A DNA stretch of 64,000 bases from assembly GCA_910574885.1 (NCBI GenBank), contig CAJTDD010000006.1:94987-158986 (forward strand). The letters are read 5' to 3'. Below, in pieces: positions 39,851 through 48,584 of the stretch (its first letter is position 1; every line of letters starts with the position of its first letter). The notes below the pieces were generated by a model that was not told the origin of the DNA, did not search any database, and worked only from the letters and a program-made list of their open reading frames with translations. The stretch is from Lachnospiraceae bacterium (GTDB lineage: Bacteria; Bacillota; Clostridia; Lachnospirales; Lachnospiraceae). Position numbers and translations under genes: made by a program.

Positions 39851-42800
39851 TTAGTCCTCCTTTTTCTTTCTTCCGCACTGGTAGCCTGCAAACCCGAAGA
39901 TTCCCGCACCGACTGTAAATGCCGCCGCAAGGCTTACCCACAAGCCGAGGTTAAAATCGTCGCCTGTTTTTGGTGTATCACGCAGCTCGTTGTGCATGGT
40001 TACGGTTGCCGTTTCGTCCGTCTTGATGGTCACTTTCTGGTCGGCGGGCAGGATATAGCCAGAGGATGCCTTATCGCTGACTTCGGACACGGTGTACTCG
40101 CCGATACGCAAGCCGTCAATGGCGATTTCGCCGTTTTTGTCCGTCTTGAATGTCTGGTCGTAATCTTTTCCAATCACACGGAAAGAGAAGCCCTCCACTT
40201 TGCCGTCAGAGGATGTCTTGACGATTTTTAATGAGCCTTTCTGCGCTTCATTTAAAAATCCTTTGCCCGCTTCATTCTCCACGTTGTAGGTCTTGCCGTT
40301 TTCCTCGATGGATACGGGATAAACATTCTCGTCCAGAACAAAGCCTGTCGGGGCGGTTTTCTCACGGACAAGGTACTTGCCGTATCTGAGGTCGCTCATC
40401 TGGTACACGCCTTTTTCCACCTCGCCCATCTCGCCGAGCAGCTCATCTTTCTTGTCCAGTTTTCCGTCGCCGTTGGCATCAGAGTAGACCTCGAATACCG
40501 CACCTGTGAGCTTGTTGTCGGGATAGTCCTTGTCTACTTTTGTCAGAGCAATATTGCCTTTGATGAAATAATTGACAAGCTCGATTTCCACAACCTCATC
40601 TACTTCGCCGATTGTTACGCTGATTTCTTCCTCGGAGAGTACATATCCTTTCGGGCTTTCGATTTCACGGATTACCCATGTGCCATACGGAACTTCGCCA
40701 AAAGAAAAACTGCCGTCATCCTCAGATGTGGCAGTCGCAATCGCATTTTCCTTTGTATATTCCGTTGTCCCCGTCTGAAAGATGCCGATTAACGCACCGC
40801 CTAAATCCTCACCGTCCTCGTTGGATTTCCTGCCGCTGACAGAGCCGTAAATCAGTTCGTTTTCAATGGCTTCTCCCTCATTTGCCGTGATGTTCACGAC
40901 GGCTGTTTCCTGTCCTGCGTACTCAAAGTCAACAGGGTATTTCTCATCGCTTACAAGGTAAGCTGCGTTTGTTGATATTTCCTGCACATAATAGCTGCCC
41001 ATCGGCAGGTCGCTGATTGCCTTTCCGTGACCGTTCTCATCAAGGAAGATGACTTCAATCAATCCGTCCGCAGGGATAACAGAGCCGTCGGCTGCGGTCA
41101 GCTCCTCGGCTGCATACAAACCAAACGTGACGTCTTTGATTTCTCCGTTGCTGCCTACGCCGTATGCTTCGTCCACCTCAAGAGTTTTATTGAGGTCGAT
41201 TTCCACACGCTGACGCTCATTGTAAAATTCCGTGCCTGTTTCCGTCACTTCGATTTCCTGCCCCGCATACACAAGCTCCACGGCATGGATTTCATCGTTT
41301 AATACCATGCCATACGGGGCAGTCACTTCCTTTACCTCATACTTTCCGAGATAAAGCTCTTTGGATTCCGCCGTACCATCTTCCCCTGTGGTAAGCGTAT
41401 CTACGACTTCGCCTTTCTCGGCTCTGACCGTGCCATCGGTTGTAATAATGTCCTCGGCTGCGGTAATCTCGTAAACTGCACCCTCTAAATTATCCACGGC
41501 AAAAATCGGCTGGTACAGCCCCTTGTTTCCTGATACCCTACTGAATACCTCGCCAGACTTGGATACTGTAATCTTTCCTTTCTGTGCCATATTGGAGCGT
41601 TCCACCTTGACAATGGTAATACCGCTTTCCTCCTCGGAGTTTTCCTGCTCCACATCAAAATAGACTGGCTCGGAGTCGAGGACATAGCCGTATGGAGCTT
41701 GCACCTCAACGAGAGAATAGCCCTTGCCGTATTCCAAAGTCTGCGGCGTGATAAGACCGCCGTCTGCCGTGGTGTAGAACGTGTCAATCTCCGTCACTTC
41801 TGGATAAGTGAATTTCATTGTTACAAGGTTTCCCTCTGGGTCGTAAATCTGGAAGCCTGCCCCTGCATAGGGGATAACTTTGCCCGTTTCCACGTCTTTC
41901 TTAACAATTTTAATATAGCTCTCGAAGTTGGCGTTGTTGATAAGGTAGCGGTAAGTCTGGCTGTCCTTGCAGATGAACACGTCAAAGTCTTTCATCAGCT
42001 CACGCCCGTCCCATCCAGAGGTCTGGTGTACGGTGTAGATGCCATACGGCATATCCTTTGTCTGGGCAAAGCCGTTTTCATCGCAGATAAGCGTGTCACG
42101 CTCGGTTTCCTCCGCCGCATCGAAGCCGCCTGCGGATTTCAGATATACCTCAAAGACAGCCCCCTCCTCTGGCGTTTCAATCTGGGTTTCGCCGTTGTCG
42201 GTGTGCTTGATGATGGCGATATTGCCTTTGATAACCTGCTCGTTTACATCATTCTTGGCAGAATTATATTCCACGGTGTAAAGCTCTGGCTCTGCCCCTA
42301 CATGGTGGATTGTAGTATCTAAAAGATAGCCCTCGGACGGGGTAATCTCACGGATGCTCCAATCGTTCCCGCAGATATAATACTTCGTTGTGAACTGCCC
42401 GTTTTCATCGGTGGTATAAGTGTCAACTAATTCCTCGCCCTGATAGATGCCGTAAACCGCACCTGCAAGGGAAGCGTCGCCCTGCGGCTTCTTCCCCGTT
42501 TCCATGTCGGTCTTTAATACCGTGACATTGAATTTCTTTAAGATGTTGGTAAAACTGCGTTTTGTGACCTTTTTCCACTCAATCGGGGCGGTCTGGGATG
42601 CGGGGACAACGTAGCGGATAGCCGTGTCCACTTCCTCAAGGGTGTACGGCGTGCTGCCGCTGATAAGGACATTCTCAAACTTTGCCAGCCCGTTCTTATC
42701 GGTCACGGCGTATTCATCCACCGCCAATCCGCTTAAAGAAGTGCCGTAAAGGTGGAACTTCACGCCCTCCACAAGATTGTCCTCGGATGTTTTGACGACT

Positions 42801-43999
42801 TCCAGACTGCCACGCTTCAAAGTATTGCTGAATGTGACCGTAGAAGTCTTTCCCCCGATAATCGTCACGGTCTGGGTTTTCTGCGGCTCATAGCGGTCGA
42901 TGGACTGCTCCGTGACGGTGTAAGTGCCGGGGAATAAGCCCTCCACCGTGATATTTCCGTCTTTATCTGTCTTTACGGTCTTGTTGAAGCCGTCGCCTTT
43001 GATGGTAAAGGAAATCCCGCTGACAACGCCGTCCTCGGAAGTCTTTTTCAGTGCGACCGTCCCTGTCGGCGTTTCCACGTTGATATACGCCGTCATGGTG
43101 TCCACGTTCTCCACGCCTGTAATGACATCCTGCAAGTTCGGGTCGCCATAGGCAATCATCATCGCCCCGCTGCTGACCGTCGGCGTATTATTTCTTGTCG
43201 CCGTAATCCTCGCCTTGCCGTCAATGGCTTTCTTTGACGTGATGGTGAGCTTGTTCCCAGACTTGGAAACTTTCACATTGCTGTCGGAGCTGGTAAAGGA
43301 ATACTCGGAGAGGGAATTATTTTTATCCGTCAGCGTCAGGCTGTATTTCCCGTCCTTATAGGCAAGCTCCTTTGTAATGTCTTTCTTGCCTGCTGACATA
43401 AAACTCGGAATTGTGCTGTGCCTTGTCATGAATGATACAATCTGGTCGTAAGCCGCCCTCGCCCCGCTGTTGGCATAGTTCGAGCCAAAGTGCAGGCTGT
43501 AAACGGTCGTGCTTGTCTGGCTGTACGGGCTTGCAGAATTGCGGCATCCCGTGACGAACTCCCATACAAGGGTCTGGGTGGCAAGCCATTTCTCGTCATC
43601 GCTTCCAGACAGATTCCCGCTGTTGCCCTGATAGCCGTAAAGCAGGGCAAGCCCCACCGCCTTTTTCTGTTCTGCGGAAAGGGAGTTCCAAGCGTTGGAA
43701 GACGCTTTTGCAAGCGTATTTCCTGTTTTCAGCGGCACTCCTGGCTGAAGGCAGAACGCCGTTTCCCCGTCCACATACATGCGGTACTTATATTCGCCCG
43801 TCCCTCCTGCGGTATGACCGCCGATGTTCGCACTGGAATTATATCTGATTGCGTTCCCTGCGCCGTCGTAAGTGTGGGTAAAGGAAATCGTGCCGATGTC
43901 GCCTGCCGCAAACGCTGTCGTGGCAGGGACGGCGGACAGTGCCGTGACCGCAGCTAAAGCAAACGCCGCAGCTCTCCTCAATAATTTACATATCTTCAT
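39851..43999 (-). CDS. SpaA/Cna-type isopeptide adhesin or pilin, 1,382 aa, LPxTG-like anchor
   Basis: A signal peptide (residues 1-32, ending TTAFA) is followed by a thioester domain with a Cys in FCLQPGVPL and the partner Gln in ATQTLVWEFV, which can bond covalently to host surfaces. About ten SpaA/Cna-B repeats follow, each starting with a strand such as GSLEVVKTSEDNLVEGVKF and containing Lys-Asn-Glu isopeptide signatures. The C-terminus is TPKTGDDF, a hydrophobic helix and GRKKKED, the sortase signal. It would be displayed by the class B sortase at 11,375. Proteins of this class probably hold mating cells together; that role is inferred. A GGAGG site precedes ATG. Confidence 0.9.
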   Translation of the reverse strand: MKICKLLRRAAAFALAAVTALSAVPATTAFAAGDIGTISFTHTYDGAGNAIRYNSSANIGGHTAGGTGEYKYRMYVDGETAFCLQPGVPLKTGNTLAKASSNAWNSLSAEQKKAVGLALLYGYQGNSGNLSGSDDEKWLATQTLVWEFVTGCRNSASPYSQTSTTVYSLHFGSNYANSGARAAYDQIVSFMTRHSTIPSFMSAGKKDITKELAYKDGKYSLTLTDKNNSLSEYSFTSSDSNVKVSKSGNKLTITSKKAIDGKARITATRNNTPTVSSGAMMIAYGDPNLQDVITGVENVDTMTAYINVETPTGTVALKKTSEDGVVSGISFTIKGDGFNKTVKTDKDGNITVEGLFPGTYTVTEQSIDRYEPQKTQTVTIIGGKTSTVTFSNTLKRGSLEVVKTSEDNLVEGVKFHLYGTSLSGLAVDEYAVTDKNGLAKFENVLISGSTPYTLEEVDTAIRYVVPASQTAPIEWKKVTKRSFTNILKKFNVTVLKTDMETGKKPQGDASLAGAVYGIYQGEELVDTYTTDENGQFTTKYYICGNDWSIREITPSEGYLLDTTIHHVGAEPELYTVEYNSAKNDVNEQVIKGNIAIIKHTDNGETQIETPEEGAVFEVYLKSAGGFDAAEETERDTLICDENGFAQTKDMPYGIYTVHQTSGWDGRELMKDFDVFICKDSQTYRYLINNANFESYIKIVKKDVETGKVIPYAGAGFQIYDPEGNLVTMKFTYPEVTEIDTFYTTADGGLITPQTLEYGKGYSLVEVQAPYGYVLDSEPVYFDVEQENSEEESGITIVKVERSNMAQKGKITVSKSGEVFSRVSGNKGLYQPIFAVDNLEGAVYEITAAEDIITTDGTVRAEKGEVVDTLTTGEDGTAESKELYLGKYEVKEVTAPYGMVLNDEIHAVELVYAGQEIEVTETGTEFYNERQRVEIDLNKTLEVDEAYGVGSNGEIKDVTFGLYAAEELTAADGSVIPADGLIEVIFLDENGHGKAISDLPMGSYYVQEISTNAAYLVSDEKYPVDFEYAGQETAVVNITANEGEAIENELIYGSVSGRKSNEDGEDLGGALIGIFQTGTTEYTKENAIATATSEDDGSFSFGEVPYGTWVIREIESPKGYVLSEEEISVTIGEVDEVVEIELVNYFIKGNIALTKVDKDYPDNKLTGAVFEVYSDANGDGKLDKKDELLGEMGEVEKGVYQMSDLRYGKYLVREKTAPTGFVLDENVYPVSIEENGKTYNVENEAGKGFLNEAQKGSLKIVKTSSDGKVEGFSFRVIGKDYDQTFKTDKNGEIAIDGLRIGEYTVSEVSDKASSGYILPADQKVTIKTDETATVTMHNELRDTPKTGDDFNLGLWVSLAAAFTVGAGIFGFAGYQCGRKKKED

Positions 44000-44046
44000 T
44001 CATTACCTCCTGTTCGTTCTCATGTTGATAGCTGACTTTCTGGCAG

Positions 44047-44075
44047 AAAAAAAGCCGCCCATCTGGACAGCTTTT
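44047..44075 (-). terminator. Terminator or attenuator between parB and the adhesin
   Basis: On the minus strand AGCTGTCC, the loop AGAT and GGGCGGCT form an 8-bp stem with G-U pairs, followed by TTTTTTT. It lies only 48 bp before the adhesin start, with no clear promoter in between, so partial read-through may be used to control the transfer operon. Confidence 0.6.
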
Positions 44076-44215
44076 AATATTTCTTTTCTCGGATAGTTAC
44101 TGGCAGTATCTAGGGGGAGAGGTGTGGAGAGGGGGAAGTCAAAAAATTTTTTCTGTTTCCCAAAGGGCAGACTTTCCCCTCGGCGTCCATCTCCAAAATC
44201 CCTATTTTTCCTGCC

Positions 44216-45160
44216 TTACCTCTCGTGAGCCTTGCTCCGCTGTAAGTGGCGGTTGTAAAACTCCAACGCCTTTACGACAAAATCCGTTTCCTGCCCTCTG
44301 GGAATGGATTTCGGTATGAGCTTGGTTATCCGCTCGTCCTTAAAGGCGGGTTTTTCTTTCTGGTTTGGCTTTTCCTCCTGCATGATGCTCTGGATAACCT
44401 CATCCGTGAGCTTTCCCTCCTGCATGAACTTTTTCATCTTGATAGCCTGTGCAAGAGAGGGCGTCGCATCGTTGTAGCCCATCGCTTCTAAAAGCGTATA
44501 TTGCTGTTCCTCGGACAAATAGGAGATTTCCACCGCAGGGCGGAAAGCAATTTGGCGTTCATCAACCATTTGCAGGATTTCGGGTACAAGCTCGGTCAGA
44601 CGGATATAGCGGAAAATCTGATTTTTACTTTCCCCGACTTTCTCGGCAAGTTCATCTGATGATTTTACGCCTTGCAACTTGTTACCCACTGGGGAACAAG
44701 TTAAATCTGTACGCTGTCCTTGTCGCTTCATCGCTTCAAGCCGCATCTTATACGCAAAGGCTTTCTCACTCGGCAAGATAGTAGTCCTTTGGAGATTACT
44801 CTCAACCATGACGATAATCGCTTCGTCACGGGTCAGCTCCTTAACTTCGCATTTGAGCGTTTCAAGCCCTGCAATCTCGCAAGCCTTTTTCCTCCTGTGA
44901 CCGCTGATAAGCTCATACCGCCCATCCTCTTTCTGGCGGACAGTGGCAGGGGTCATCACGCCGCTCCGCCTTACGCTGTCCACAAGCTGCTCCATGTCCT
45001 CGTCCATTAAGACCTTGAACGGGTGGTCTGGGAACTCGTCAATCTCCGCAATCGGGATTTCCCTTATTTTGCTTAGATTCGCTTCCGCACGGCTCTCGTC
45101 CGTTTCAAAGAGGTCATCGTATGCGGTCAGCTCGATTTTGCTTTCTCTGCTTCTCGCCAA
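44216..45160 (-). CDS. parB: ParB-family partition protein
   Basis: The 314-residue protein has the ParB/Spo0J N-terminal domain: IPIAEIDEFPDHPFKVLMDEDMEQL, then RRSGVMTPATVRQKEDGRYELISGHRRKKACEIAG, including the GHRR box that binds CTP in this family. A HTH-like segment (SDELAEKVGESKNQIFRYIRL) follows. It would bind centromere-like sites on the excised ICE and work with ParA. The gene overlaps parA by 47 bp. The sequence ends in KAHER. Confidence 0.93.
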   Translation of the reverse strand: MARSRESKIELTAYDDLFETDESRAEANLSKIREIPIAEIDEFPDHPFKVLMDEDMEQLVDSVRRSGVMTPATVRQKEDGRYELISGHRRKKACEIAGLETLKCEVKELTRDEAIIVMVESNLQRTTILPSEKAFAYKMRLEAMKRQGQRTDLTCSPVGNKLQGVKSSDELAEKVGESKNQIFRYIRLTELVPEILQMVDERQIAFRPAVEISYLSEEQQYTLLEAMGYNDATPSLAQAIKMKKFMQEGKLTDEVIQSIMQEEKPNQKEKPAFKDERITKLIPKSIPRGQETDFVVKALEFYNRHLQRSKAHER

Positions 45161-45941
45161 GCTCTGCCACCTCCTTTCCGAACTGCTCGTAAGCGGCGGC
45201 TACCTTGCCGCCCTTGTCGTAGGCAAAAATGCTCTTTCCCTCTGCGGTGGCTTCCACAGCACGGATGGAGTGGGGTATCTGTGCATCGAATACCTTGATT
45301 CTCTGCCCGTAGGCACTTTTTACCGTTGCCGTGATTTCCTTAGAGATGTTCGTGCGTGGCATTACCATCGTCATAAGGATGCCGTCAATCCGCAGGTGCG
45401 GGTTAATCTGCCGTTTCACTTTAAACACGGAGCGAAGCAACAGCTCTAAGCCTTTGGCAGAAAGATAATGGGGCTGTGTCGGGATAACCACGCTGTCAGC
45501 AGCCGCAAGTGCATTGATTGTCAGCATACCCAAGCTCGGCATACAGTCAATGAGGACAGTATTGTAATTCTTTTTCACTTCATTGATGCAGGTTTTCAAT
45601 ACGCTTTCACGGCTTATGGCGTTTATCAGCCTTACTTCCAGTCCCGACAGTTCAATGTTGGACGGGAGCAGGTCAACGCCCTCGTCATGGTGCAGGATGC
45701 TTCTGGAAACATCGACGGGCTTATCATCAATGATGTCCTGCATGATGGTGGAGAGTGTGTCGGGCAAGTCGTCTGGTCGGCTGTAACCGAGCGACATGGT
45801 TAAATTTGCCTGTGCATCGGCATCAATGAGCAGAACTTTTTTGCCCTGCTGTGCCAGAGCCACGCCCAGATTGACCGCCGTGGTGGTCTTGCCAACGCCG
45901 CCTTTCTGGTTGGTTAAAGCGATTACTTTGCAATTTGACAT
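45114..45941 (-). CDS. parA: ParA-family (Soj-like) partition ATPase
   Basis: The 275-residue protein starts at ATG 45941 with an AGGAGG site, not at the longer in-frame ATG at 45983. It carries the deviant Walker A motif NQKGGVGKTTTAVNLG, Walker A' IDADAQANLTMSLGY and Walker B NTVLIDCMPSLGML. ParA/ParB pairs segregate plasmids and replicating ICEs; their presence suggests this ICE exists as a replicating circle for part of its life. A TTACATAGCC hairpin lies just upstream. Confidence 0.94.
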   Translation of the reverse strand: MSNCKVIALTNQKGGVGKTTTAVNLGVALAQQGKKVLLIDADAQANLTMSLGYSRPDDLPDTLSTIMQDIIDDKPVDVSRSILHHDEGVDLLPSNIELSGLEVRLINAISRESVLKTCINEVKKNYNTVLIDCMPSLGMLTINALAAADSVVIPTQPHYLSAKGLELLLRSVFKVKRQINPHLRIDGILMTMVMPRTNISKEITATVKSAYGQRIKVFDAQIPHSIRAVEATAEGKSIFAYDKGGKVAAAYEQFGKEVAELGEKQRKQNRADRIR

Positions 45942-45969
45942 AGGGTGCGTCCTCCTTTCGCATAGATTT

Positions 45970-45999
45970 AGCCACTTTGTCAAGGTGGCTATGTAAAGG
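45970..45999 (-). promoter_or_regulatory. TTACATAGCC leader hairpin upstream of parA
   Basis: On the minus strand TTTACATAGCCAC, nine bases and GTGGCTAAATC form a small stem-loop just before the parA ribosome site. The same start and end sequences occur in the hairpin before the primase-like gene at 25,212. Confidence 0.5.
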
Positions 46000-46009
46000 A
46001 TTCATGGCA

Positions 46010-46059
46010 ATAAAAAAAGCCGACTGGCTGTTTTATTTGCTAAACTACACCAATCGGCT
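46010..46059 (-). terminator. Terminator between the 46-kb small genes and parA
   Basis: On the minus strand AGCCGATTGG and CCAGTCGGCT form a 10-bp stem with one mismatch, followed by TTTTTTTATT. It ends the small-gene transcript 33 bp beyond its last stop codon. Its 5' side also carries the TTTTACATAGCC start seen in the two leader hairpins. Confidence 0.8.
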
Positions 46060-46091
46060 ATGTAAAAATCTATTCCGTTTTATTCTCTGCC

Positions 46092-46430
46092 TTATCTGTT
46101 CTTTTGTGATAAGGCTTCTCTTATTCTCTCCGTATCCCATTTTTCTGGAAACAATACCGCCATAATATGAAACGCATCCATCAGTCCTGCAATATACGCA
46201 TGAGTGCCGTATTCAAAATCCTGCTTTTCCCTGCAATCTATAAGATGTTGGCAAACTTCCCTCTGTTTCTCCGTCAAATCAAGCTGGTTAAAGGCATCCT
46301 CCGCATATCCCTCATCCTTACTGTCTTTTTGATAACTTACATCGGCTTGTAGCAGTTTCAATACGGATTCGTCTTTTAATTTCTCTGCTGCTATCTTCAC
46401 CAGTTCTTTAAATTCCTTATCGTACATCAC
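46092..46430 (-). CDS. ICE-terminal protein, 112 aa, unknown
   Basis: The product is helical, beginning MMYDKEFKELVKIAAEKLKDESVLKLLQADVSY and ending FHIMAVLFPEKWDTERIREALSQKNR. The middle (AFNQLDLTEKQREVCQHLIDCREKQDFEY) resembles small DUF6809-like phage/ICE proteins, but I am not certain. It overlaps the 69-residue gene by 14 bp. Confidence 0.62.
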   Translation of the reverse strand: MMYDKEFKELVKIAAEKLKDESVLKLLQADVSYQKDSKDEGYAEDAFNQLDLTEKQREVCQHLIDCREKQDFEYGTHAYIAGLMDAFHIMAVLFPEKWDTERIREALSQKNR

Positions 46431-46626
46431 TTCCCCCTACAAGCTCTACTCTTAATTTTTTTATAGGTGCATGGATAACCTTAAAAATAAGTTCGTCAAC
46501 GCAGTCTGTATATCTGCCTTGCTGTATGAGCTGATTTTTCAGTTCCACAAGGCTATGTAACAAAATGCTCCGTTCCCCACTATCCACATACAAATGATTT
46601 TTCTTTTCTCTCATAAAGTCCACCAT
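46417..46626 (-). CDS. ICE-terminal small protein, 69 aa, paralogue of the one at 19,945
   Basis: The product (MREKKNHLYVDSGERSILLHSLVELKNQL, then YTDCVDELIFKVIHAPIKKLRVELVGG) shares its core with the 68-residue protein at 19,945 at about half of the positions. It is the last gene before the right end of the ICE and is translationally coupled to the 112-residue gene. The family role is not known to me. Confidence 0.72.
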   Translation of the reverse strand: MVDFMREKKNHLYVDSGERSILLHSLVELKNQLIQQGRYTDCVDELIFKVIHAPIKKLRVELVGGSDVR

Positions 46627-46947
46627 CCTTTTTTGATTTCATTATATAGACGGATAGCAGAATGTTCAAAGCTGCAAATTGGATCAAAAAAATAAGCGTA
46701 CCACTATCTCTAATGATACACCTATCCCGTTCAATTTCTAAGAGCCTGTTGTCCGCTTTTTATCAGCAAGGTGGACACTACATAGACACGTTAATTGCCC
46801 AAACCCTTTATTTTCCGTTTGTGTTCCCACACCCGATATCAACTACCACCGAAACGTCAAAGTAGTTTTTGAGGTGCTTATTTCGGATTTTTTCACCCTC
46901 CGAAGTGAACGTGAAATGCTTCGCAAAGTGCCTAAAATAAAGGATTT
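46627..46947. other. ICE right end, gene-free, with short repeats
   Basis: No convincing gene lies here. Near 46,870-46,940 there are small inverted repeats (TTCAC facing GTGAA; CGAAG facing CTTCG) and an approximate direct repeat (GTGCTTATTTCGGATTTTTT, then GTGCCTAAAATAAAGGATTTC). These may be recombinase-binding sequences of the attachment site. The start of the ICE small-gene transcript also lies in this interval. Confidence 0.45.
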
Positions 46948-46990
46948 CTACGAGGTTTTCTTTTGTATCAACACAATAGTCTCTACATGA
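46940..46990. other. Probable ICE attachment site in the rlmD 3' end
   Basis: The mobile region ends where rlmD ends: the last codons (HVETIVLIQKKTS, stop) are complete, and everything to the left is ICE. The 3' end of rum/rlmD genes is a known target of serine-recombinase ICEs. The matching repeat at the other end lies outside the window, so the exact core is not fixed. Confidence 0.5.
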
Positions 46991-48327
46991 TAAGTCCCCG
47001 GAAAAAGGTCAACCCCCCTAATCCTCTCCACCCGATACCCTCTCCCCTGCAGCATCTCCAAATCCCGCACCAAACTGGTCGGCTTACAGGCAATATACAC
47101 CATCCTCTCCACCCCGAAATCCGTAATCTTCCTAAGCGCCTTAGGATGCACCCCATCCCTCGGCGGGTCCAGCACGATCAAATCCGGCGTCTCCCCCAAT
47201 TCATCAATCACCTTCAGCACATCCCCAGCCCAAAACGAACAATTAGAAAGCCCATTCCCTTCGGCGTTCTCCACCGCCGCCCGGACAGCTTCCGGGACAA
47301 TCTCCACCCCCGTCACCTTCCCGGCGACCGGGGCAAGTACCTGCGCAATAGTCCCCGTCCCGCTGTACAGGTCAAAAATCACCTTATCCTTTGTTTCCCC
47401 AATATACTCCCTCACCGTCTCATACAAGACTTCCGCACCAAGAGAATTGGTCTGAAAGAAAGAAAACGGCGTAATCTTAAACCTAAGCCCCAACAACTCC
47501 TCATAAAAATAATCCTGTCCATAGAGAACCTCCGTCCCCTCGTCCCGGACCACATCCGCCACACTGTCATTCCTCGTATGCAGAATACCGGCGACCTTTC
47601 CCGTAAACGGAAGGGCAAGCAGCCTTCTCACCCACTCTTTTCCGCCAAAATCCTTCTCAAAATCAAACTCCCCGGTCGTCACAAGGTCAATCAGAATCTC
47701 CCCCGTTTTCGCCGCCCTGCGCACCAGCAAATGCCGGAAAAATCCTTCATGCCGCATCCTGTGATAATATGGCAGCCCCGTCTCCTTCGCATATTCCAGC
47801 GTACACACAAGCGCCTGCCTGCAATCCTCATCCACAATCTGGCATTTGGGCACATTCACAATATCATGGAAACTCCCCCGCTTATGCAGTCCCAATGCCA
47901 GCGGTCCGTCCTTATATTCATCTCCAAAGGAAAACTCCATCTTATTGCGGTAGCCCTGCTTTAGTGGACTTGGCGCCACGCCCTCCCACACATAATCACC
48001 GTCAACCGCTCCATCCATCATCTCTTTTAGCTGAGCCGCCTTCATTTTCAACTGCTCCTCATAGGGAAGATTCTGATAAGTACATCCCCCGCACTGCCCA
48101 AAATGCGGGCATGGAGACTTAATCTCCATCTCTGACGGGCAAATCACCTCCAAAATGCGTCCTTCCGCCTTCCCCTTACGTACCTTGTTAATCGAAAACC
48201 GCACCTTCTGTCCCGGAACCCCATTCTTCACAGTGACCTCTTTTTCCTCTCCCGGCACGGCAATCTTCCCATGGTTGGGAAATTCCACCCTGTCTATCAC
48301 ACCTTCGTACACCTGGCCCTTTTTCAT
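46948..48327 (-). CDS. rlmD: 23S rRNA (uracil-C5)-methyltransferase RlmD/RumA family
   Basis: The 459-residue protein starts at ATG 48327 (AGGAG eight bases upstream), preferred over the ATG at 48348. It has a TRAM domain (EGVIDRVEFPNHGKIAVPGE), iron-sulphur cysteines (CPHFGQCGGCTYQN and CQIVDEDC), the methylase motifs FDLYSGTGTIAQVLA and DLIVLDPPRDGVHP, and the nucleophile in YIACKPTSLVRDL. It methylates 23S rRNA. Its 3' end is the apparent ICE insertion point, and the reading frame is restored to full length by the ICE end. Confidence 0.92.
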   Translation of the reverse strand: MKKGQVYEGVIDRVEFPNHGKIAVPGEEKEVTVKNGVPGQKVRFSINKVRKGKAEGRILEVICPSEMEIKSPCPHFGQCGGCTYQNLPYEEQLKMKAAQLKEMMDGAVDGDYVWEGVAPSPLKQGYRNKMEFSFGDEYKDGPLALGLHKRGSFHDIVNVPKCQIVDEDCRQALVCTLEYAKETGLPYYHRMRHEGFFRHLLVRRAAKTGEILIDLVTTGEFDFEKDFGGKEWVRRLLALPFTGKVAGILHTRNDSVADVVRDEGTEVLYGQDYFYEELLGLRFKITPFSFFQTNSLGAEVLYETVREYIGETKDKVIFDLYSGTGTIAQVLAPVAGKVTGVEIVPEAVRAAVENAEGNGLSNCSFWAGDVLKVIDELGETPDLIVLDPPRDGVHPKALRKITDFGVERMVYIACKPTSLVRDLEMLQGRGYRVERIRGVDLFPGTYHVETIVLIQKKTS

Positions 48328-48584
48328 AATCCCTGCTCCTATTCGCATCTTTCATAATACTAATCACACTATCACCATTCCACACAGTCCACGTTGCGGC
48401 TCCTACTTTACTCTATATCATAAAAGCGTCCGCACTTGCATGGAACACACTTGCGTAGTCTTGTTCTCTATATACCTCAGAAAACGGCACAACAGGCTGC
48501 ACCGAACCTCTCATACCGTTTTCCCATAGCCCCAACTACGCCATCCGTCTCAAATCAGACTCCCGAAACCTTCCTGACGGCATA
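48328..48584. other. rlmD / NYN gene intergenic region
   Basis: Roughly 250 bp without a gene. A possible hairpin (GAAAACGG facing CCGTTTTC, about 48,477-48,519) could end the NYN gene transcript, though no long T-run follows. No other signal is convincing. Confidence 0.35.

Noticed and set aside
46963-47964. Long plus-strand frame of 333 codons
   Set aside because: It lies antisense to rlmD, lacks a ribosome site and has no protein-like pattern.
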